Shown here: in pieces, positions 5,222 through 8,137 of the stretch
Numbering within the stretch: position 1 is the first letter of the stretch
How the letters are laid out: every line of letters begins with the position of its first letter
Origin: Brooklawnia sp050943675
GTDB taxonomy: Bacteria > Actinomycetota > Actinomycetes > Propionibacteriales > Propionibacteriaceae
Direction: 5' to 3'
DNA: 8,137 nt
Assembly (NCBI GenBank): GCA_050943675.1
Contig: JBMNPP010000125.1
Coordinates: 1 to 8,137 of the forward strand
Position numbers and translations under genes: made by a program
Notes under the pieces: model-generated
Told to the model about the DNA's origin: nothing
The model's input: the letters and a program-made list of their open reading frames with translations, nothing else
Databases searched by the model: none

Positions 5222-6196
5222 TCAGCCCTCGACTATGGTGCCGATGAATTCCCGGGTGAGGTCAGCGATTCGCACGCGGGCCTCGTCGTTGCTGACGGTC
5301 GGGATACCGTCGCCCGCCTGTGGGCCATAGCTCCCGAACTGGGCATGGGACGCCCCATCGATGAGCTCGAATCGGGCTCCGGGTGGCAGGTCGCTTCTGG
5401 TCGCCTCGATCTCGTCTGTAGTGGCCAGGCCGTCGTTGGTGCCAGCGATCGAAAGGACTGGAATCCTCAGGTCTGAGCTCATGTCAGTTGCCGGGTACGA
5501 GGCGTAAAGCAGTAGTCCGACCGCAGGTGCGGTGCTGTCCTGCTGTCCATCACCCGCCTGGATGGCGGCCACGGTTCCTCCCAGCGAATGGCCCCCAAGC
5601 ACCCAGGAAGTCACGTTCGGGTGGGCGGCCCGGGCATCGTCGAAGGCGCCGATGGCCAGGAATGCGACGCCGAGCGGCTGCTTGGCTATCACCACCGTGT
5701 GGCCGTCCTCCGCGAGAGGGCGCAGCACGGCCGCGTAGGCGCGGGCATCCACCCGGGCGCCGGGCTGGAAGAACAACCCGGACGGCCTGGTCCCGTCGCG
5801 GGGTGCGATGACGATGGTGTCGAAGGTTTCCTGCACCACAACGGCCCCGTCCGAGCGGAGCGCGGCCAGCGCCGGCTCCACCGCCGTGAGCGGGCGGAGC
5901 CAACCAATCCCCGCGATAGCCAGGGCGCCGGCCAGCAGCCCGAGGACCTGCAGGGCAAGGGGCAGTCGCCCGCGTCGGCCCCTGCGCCGACGAACCAGGG
6001 CCAGCGCAAGCGTCACCAGCGAGCAGAGCGCTGTGAGCGCGAGAAGCACCGGATAAGCGGGATGACTGTGGCGAACGGCGTCCCATGATGACAGGCACAC
6101 CCACGACACGACGATGAGCCCGAAGGCGCCCACCACAGCCGCGGGCCAACCCGGGAGCCGCCGTGGACTGCGTGCTGCGCGCTCGGCATCATTCAT
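5222..6196 (-). CDS. Membrane-anchored alpha/beta hydrolase
   Basis: A 324-residue protein. The N-terminal third carries three hydrophobic segments (about 19-37, 48-68, 80-100), with an Arg-rich RRRRGRRGR loop between the second and third, so the catalytic domain should be tethered outside the membrane. The hydrolase domain starts near residue 125. GLFFQPGARVDARAYAAVL is the family's early strand and oxyanion region. GGHSLGG (201-207) holds the nucleophile Ser204. GTNDGLAT holds Asp255, and GASHAQFGSYGPQAGDG holds His284, completing the triad. This matches the Abhydrolase_5 type found in many actinobacteria. Substrate is unknown. The ATG at 6196 has GGGAG seven bases upstream; the frame is open further 5' but without family character. 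Confidence 0.9.
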   Translation of the reverse strand: MNDAERAARSPRRLPGWPAAVVGAFGLIVVSWVCLSSWDAVRHSHPAYPVLLALTALCSLVTLALALVRRRRGRRGRLPLALQVLGLLAGALAIAGIGWLRPLTAVEPALAALRSDGAVVVQETFDTIVIAPRDGTRPSGLFFQPGARVDARAYAAVLRPLAEDGHTVVIAKQPLGVAFLAIGAFDDARAAHPNVTSWVLGGHSLGGTVAAIQAGDGQQDSTAPAVGLLLYASYPATDMSSDLRIPVLSIAGTNDGLATTDEIEATRSDLPPGARFELIDGASHAQFGSYGPQAGDGIPTVSNDEARVRIADLTREFIGTIVEG

Positions 6197-6224
6197 TTCA
6201 AGCTCCCGACGTTGTCCCTGCCGC

Positions 6225-6252
6225 AGCCTAGTGGGTGGCGACCACCAGGCAA
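6225..6252 (-). promoter_or_regulatory. Promoter of the alpha/beta hydrolase gene
   Basis: On the minus strand TTGCCT (6252-6247) and TAGGCT (6230-6225) are spaced by 16 bases. They put the transcription start about 20 bases before the ATG at 6196, with GGGAG in the leader. Confidence 0.5.
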
Positions 6253-6289
6253 CGGCAACCGGTCCAGATCGCTGCGTCGGCCGACGGGG

Positions 6290-6295
6290 CATAAT
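6290..6295 (+). promoter_or_regulatory. -10 box of the 93-residue protein gene
   Basis: CATAAT matches TATAAT at five of six positions and lies about 30 bases upstream of the GTG at 6326. That leaves a short leader with a GGGAGG ribosome binding site (6316-6321). No clear -35 is seen. Confidence 0.45.
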
Positions 6296-6325
6296 GGATG
6301 AAACGTTCCTGTCCAGGGAGGTGCC

Positions 6326-6607
6326 GTGAGTAACCAGTTCGAGGTCGAGTCCGGCGAGGATCACTACTATTTCGTGCGCGGTGAACAGGATGGCGACCCG
6401 GTCGAGATCCGAGTGCTGATCGACCCAGAGGTGGTGGCCAGTATGGAGTTGCCATCCGCAACGGATGAGGATCTTGTCAGGGCAACGGTGTCCTTCCTGC
6501 TCGAACACCAGCGGATCGACGAGTTGCCGCCACAGTTGAGCCTCGCGGATGTCGCGGCGGCCTATGAGGGGTTCAGCGAACAGCTCAAGACGCGCCTGTC
6601 TGCCTGA
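6326..6607 (+). CDS. Small conserved-looking protein of unknown function
   Basis: A 93-residue acidic, soluble protein beginning MSNQFEVESGEDHYYFVRGEQDGDPVEIRVLIDP. A strand-rich N-terminal half is followed by helices (ATDEDLVRATVSFLLEHQRIDELP and SLADVAAAYEGFSEQLKTRL). There is no signal peptide, TM segment or cysteine. I do not recognise a named domain. The GTG start has GGGAGG four bases upstream, and codon use is like the neighbours, so the gene looks real. It is divergent from the hydrolase gene, and its last 23 bases overlap the 3' end of the minus-strand gene at 6585-7019. Confidence 0.8.
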   Translation: MSNQFEVESGEDHYYFVRGEQDGDPVEIRVLIDPEVVASMELPSATDEDLVRATVSFLLEHQRIDELPPQLSLADVAAAYEGFSEQLKTRLSA

Positions 6608-7019
6608 CCGGTGGTGAATCGTGAGACGCAGGGCGCTGGGTGTTGGTCCAGTCGTTGGCTTGAGGGTGGGCAAGGGTCGGGGTGGCGGCTGATGGTGCTT
6701 CCGTTCGTGTCGCACGAGAGTTCTCTCCCGGGTGCCAGCGCTGGGTCCTGGGGTCGCGGTAGAAGTCGGCGACAGCGTTAACGCGCTCGTCGAAGTCCGT
6801 GCTGTCGTCAAGCCGGTACGGCCTACCAGTGAGCGGGTGGATGCCGGTGGCCAGGTAGGTCACGTTGAGGCCCGCGCTGTTCGGGTGCGTTTCGATCCAG
6901 CCAATGACCTGCCCGCTGGCCTGGATTTCCCAGCGGGGACCCTCATCGTGGCGGAGGGTGGCCGGTGGCAGTGGGCGAACACTGACTTGGCTGGTGTCGA
7001 CCTTCTGGTCCGAGCCCAT
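6585..7019 (-). CDS. Uncharacterised protein with a LexA box at its promoter
   Basis: A 144-residue soluble protein. The central part reads like a folded domain: RWEIQASGQVIGWIETHPNS, then VTYLATGIHPLTGRPYRLDDSTDFDERVNAVADFYRDP (about 53-90), with regularly spaced aromatics. The last 45 or so residues are Ala/Thr/Pro-rich and probably disordered. I do not recognise a named family and assign no function. The ATG at 7019 has GAAGGAAG just upstream, an effective ribosome binding site. A TAGGCT -10 box and an SOS-type palindrome lie 42-62 bases upstream, so expression after DNA damage is likely. Its 3' end overlaps the convergent 93-residue gene by 23 bp. Confidence 0.75.
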   Translation of the reverse strand: MGSDQKVDTSQVSVRPLPPATLRHDEGPRWEIQASGQVIGWIETHPNSAGLNVTYLATGIHPLTGRPYRLDDSTDFDERVNAVADFYRDPRTQRWHPGENSRATRTEAPSAATPTLAHPQANDWTNTQRPASHDSPPVRQTGAS

Positions 7020-7060
7020 GATGCTTCCTTCCCGACCGCGAGGTCCTCCCGAGAGTCGAA

Positions 7061-7081
7061 TCGAACAGGTGTTCTAGCCTA
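7061..7081 (-). promoter_or_regulatory. LexA (SOS) box over the promoter of the 144-residue protein
   Basis: TCGAAC-AGGT-GTTCTA (7061-7076) matches the actinobacterial LexA consensus TCGAAC-N4-GTTCGA at 11 of 12 defined positions, and its inner GAACA-GG-TGTTC is a perfect inverted repeat. On the minus strand TAGGCT (7081-7076) is a plausible -10 box, so the SOS box would cover the last base of the -10 and the predicted start point near 7069. LexA bound there would block initiation. The plus-strand ACT-domain gene starts 130 bp away and has its own -10, so it is a less likely target. Confidence 0.7.
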
Positions 7082-7195
7082 GCCCGTTTCTGGGGGATCC
7101 GGGAAGAAACCCTGCGGTCCCGTGAATCTTCCGGTGTGCGTGACTCGGCTCAGTGCGGATCGCGACTGATGCGAGGCGGACAGAGGACCGGATGG

Positions 7196-7201
7196 CATGA
7201 T
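7196..7201 (+). promoter_or_regulatory. -10 box of a leaderless ACT-domain gene
   Basis: CATGAT ends six bases before the GTG at 7208, placing the transcription start on the start codon. This is the same spacing as at the DUF488 and RHH genes. No Shine-Dalgarno precedes the GTG. Confidence 0.4.
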
Positions 7202-7207
7202 CGGTCT

Positions 7208-7624
7208 GTGATTGCAGAAAGCGACCTGACGGTGCTGTTGGCCAGCATGGATCCAGAGCTCAGATCCGGACGCTTCGTTTTCGGCACCGCTTCCAGCTAC
7301 GCATCCTTGGGCGGCATTGAGGCGCTCGCGACCGTTGTGGAGCCCGAAGGACTGTCGATGGTAGTCACACAGGAGGCGGCGGACAGAGCCAACCTGCCCT
7401 ATTCCTTCGTCGCCGGGTGGATCACACTTCGAGTGCACTCCTCACTCCACGCGGTGGGTTTGACGGCTGCAGTGAGCACGGCATTGGCCGAGGCCGGAAT
7501 CAGCTGCAACGTCATCGCCGGCTACCACCACGACCATCTACTGGTCCCCGTAGATCGCGCTGGTGAAGCGATGGACACGCTGCGTCAACTGTCAGCTGCA
7601 GCCAGGACCGAGCTCAGTCGTTAG
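7208..7624 (+). CDS. ACT domain-containing protein (ACT_3/DUF2241 type)
   Basis: A 138-residue protein. The N-terminal half (VIAESDLTVLLASMDPELRSGRFVFGTASSYA, then IEALATVVEPEGLSMVVTQEAADRANL) is the conserved segment that leads into the ACT fold. The second half has WITLRVHSSLHAVGLTAAVSTALAEAGISCNVIAGYHHDHLLVP (about 77-120), the family's signature with VHSSL, the GLTAA helix and the CNV...HDH stretch. Proteins of this type are thought to be small-molecule, amino-acid-sensing ACT modules; no ligand is assigned here. I chose the GTG at 7208 because family resemblance begins there and a -10 box lies at leaderless distance, although the frame is open back to 7136. Confidence 0.9.
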   Translation: MIAESDLTVLLASMDPELRSGRFVFGTASSYASLGGIEALATVVEPEGLSMVVTQEAADRANLPYSFVAGWITLRVHSSLHAVGLTAAVSTALAEAGISCNVIAGYHHDHLLVPVDRAGEAMDTLRQLSAAARTELSR

Positions 7625-7626
7625 CC

Positions 7627-7854
7627 GTGCCCCACAGTGGCGACCTTTGGCTGGACGAGACCCAGCTTGAACAGGCTCGCCTGGAATTCCAGCGAATCAC
7701 GGAGGAACGCTCGGCAGTCATCGGCGACGCCCCGCAAGGCACCGGACCGCAACGCAAGCCCGCGGTTAGCGGTCGCTCCGGACGAATGGAGGGAAGACGT
7801 AGCGCCCCGCCAGGATTTCTTGCCGCGGCGTGTACATCCGCTGGGTGCCGATGA
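7627..7854 (+). CDS. Short unknown frame, possibly a truncated gene
   Basis: A GTG two bases after the ACT gene stop opens a 75-codon frame. Its first 37 or so residues (PHSGDLWLDETQLEQARLEFQRITEERSAVIGDAP) read like a real amphipathic helix-rich protein and have G/C-rich third positions. The remainder is Arg/Gly-rich and from 7766 is antisense to the DUF1254 fragment. It could be the N-terminus of a small helical (perhaps WXG-like) protein cut off by rearrangement, or a chance frame. No good ribosome binding site is visible; translation could be coupled to the ACT gene. Confidence 0.3.
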   Translation: MPHSGDLWLDETQLEQARLEFQRITEERSAVIGDAPQGTGPQRKPAVSGRSGRMEGRRSAPPGFLAAACTSAGCR

Positions 7855-7963
7855 GTGTGGTGATGTACGAAAGGACCAACGGATACGCATATATGTATGC
7901 GTCACGCGCGGTCTCTCTGAGGAGCCCCGTTGATAGAGAATTCTGCGATCCCGACTGGCTCAT
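7766..7963 (-). pseudogene. Truncated DUF1254 domain protein (N-terminal fragment)
   Basis: The ATG at 7963 has a textbook AAAGGAG five bases upstream. The translation contains ARDAYIYAYPLVLSYITTLIGTQRM (about 19-43), the characteristic DUF1254 N-terminal helix (AYIYGYPLV type). Resemblance then weakens (YTPRQEILAGRYVFPPFVRSDR) and a TAA follows at residue 65, whereas DUF1254 proteins run to several hundred residues. No continuation was found in the other minus frames down to 7625. I read it as the 5' stub of a gene whose body was lost, next to an insertion sequence. A recent frameshift is less likely because no downstream DUF1254 sequence is seen. Confidence 0.6.
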
Positions 7964-8003
7964 GAGATCTCCTTTGCTGAGCGAGGGTCGGTTGGGCCTA
8001 GCC

Positions 8004-8137
8004 TGACTTCGTGGACACCTGGTTTAGCGGGATGACAGGATTTCGCGGGAAGAGGTGTCAGATGGCAGTACAGAGGAAGCGTCGTTGGTTCACTGCGGAG
8101 TATCGGGCGCAGGCGGCTGGTCGTGTGATCGAGTCGG
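8004..8137 (+). mobile_element. Left end of an IS3-family insertion sequence (runs off right edge)
   Basis: The element appears to start at TGACTTCGTGGACACCTGG (from 8004), a TGA-beginning terminus of the kind seen in IS3-family elements of actinobacteria, 58 bp before an OrfA start. The exact boundary cannot be proven without the right inverted repeat. It sits 41 bp upstream of the DUF1254 start. Confidence 0.6.
8062..8137 (+). CDS. IS3-family transposase OrfA, N-terminal part
   Basis: The ATG at 8062 follows AGAGG at seven bases. The 25 visible residues (MAVQRKRRWFTAEYRAQAAGRVIES) match the start of IS3 OrfA proteins of the HTH_Tnp_1 type, where KRRxFTxEF/Y(K/R)xxA(V/A) begins the helix-turn-helix that binds the element ends. 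In the full element OrfA and OrfB are normally fused by programmed -1 frameshifting; that part is outside the window. Confidence 0.85.
   Translation, partial: MAVQRKRRWFTAEYRAQAAGRVIES

Noticed and set aside
6197..6811. Extension of the hydrolase frame to 529 residues
   Set aside because: The extra 205 codons run antisense through the 93-residue gene and the promoter region, and the ATG at 6196 has a good ribosome binding site and promoter.
7053..7073. tRNA T-loop-like GTTCGATTC on the minus strand
   Set aside because: The flanking bases do not form a T-stem and no acceptor or anticodon arm is present; the sequence is part of the LexA box.
7621..7905. Minus-strand 94-codon frame overlapping the DUF1254 fragment
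   Set aside because: No ribosome binding site, low-complexity N-terminus, and it overlaps better-supported frames on both strands.
1..8137. CRISPR array, phage or secretion system cluster
   Set aside because: No regularly spaced direct repeats and no related genes were seen on either strand.

Overview
The window looks like chromosomal DNA of a high-GC Gram-positive bacterium (Actinomycetota). The evidence is G/C-rich third codon positions, GTG/TTG starts, TAGGCT-type -10 boxes (several apparently leaderless), and an SOS box of the mycobacterial/actinobacterial type TCGAAC-N4-GTTCGA. I cannot place it at genus level.

Layout, left to right. (1) 1-2260, minus strand: a MarR-family regulator (1562-2149) heads an operon with two FtsX-type ABC permeases (355-1488, and one running off the left edge), joined by an ATGA overlap. 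The ATPase is presumably beyond position 1. The marR promoter is well formed (TTGTTT-17-TATAGT), and an 11-bp palindrome fills the spacer between -35 and -10, so the regulator probably represses its own operon. (2) 2400-3766, plus strand: a tandem glycine riboswitch (two aptamers, about 2495-2666) precedes a 10-TM EamA/DMT transporter. A 9-nt segment of the second aptamer core is perfectly complementary to sequence overlapping the Shine-Dalgarno of a TTG start at 2726. This suggests a translational ON switch and makes the transporter a candidate glycine exporter. (3) 3784-4344, minus: a DUF488 protein, leaderless, convergent with the transporter. (4) 4824-5221, plus: a leaderless ribbon-helix-helix antitoxin-like gene, followed by a GTGA-overlapping remnant of a BrnT-like toxin gene that stops resembling its family where it meets the next gene. 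(5) 5222-6196, minus: a membrane-anchored alpha/beta hydrolase with an intact Ser/Asp/His triad. Divergent from it is a 93-aa conserved-looking small protein (6326-6607). (6) 6585-7019, minus: a 144-aa unknown protein with a near-perfect LexA box over its predicted transcription start. (7) 7208-7624, plus: a leaderless ACT-domain protein. (8) 7627-8137: a damaged, mobile-element-affected end. It holds a short plus-strand frame of unknown nature, a truncated DUF1254 N-terminus on the minus strand with an excellent RBS, and the left end of an IS3-family insertion sequence with the start of its OrfA.

The strongest leads are the glycine riboswitch plus transporter with a readable expression platform, the SOS-controlled unknown protein, and the orphaned antitoxin. 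I did not find a CRISPR array, tRNA or rRNA.
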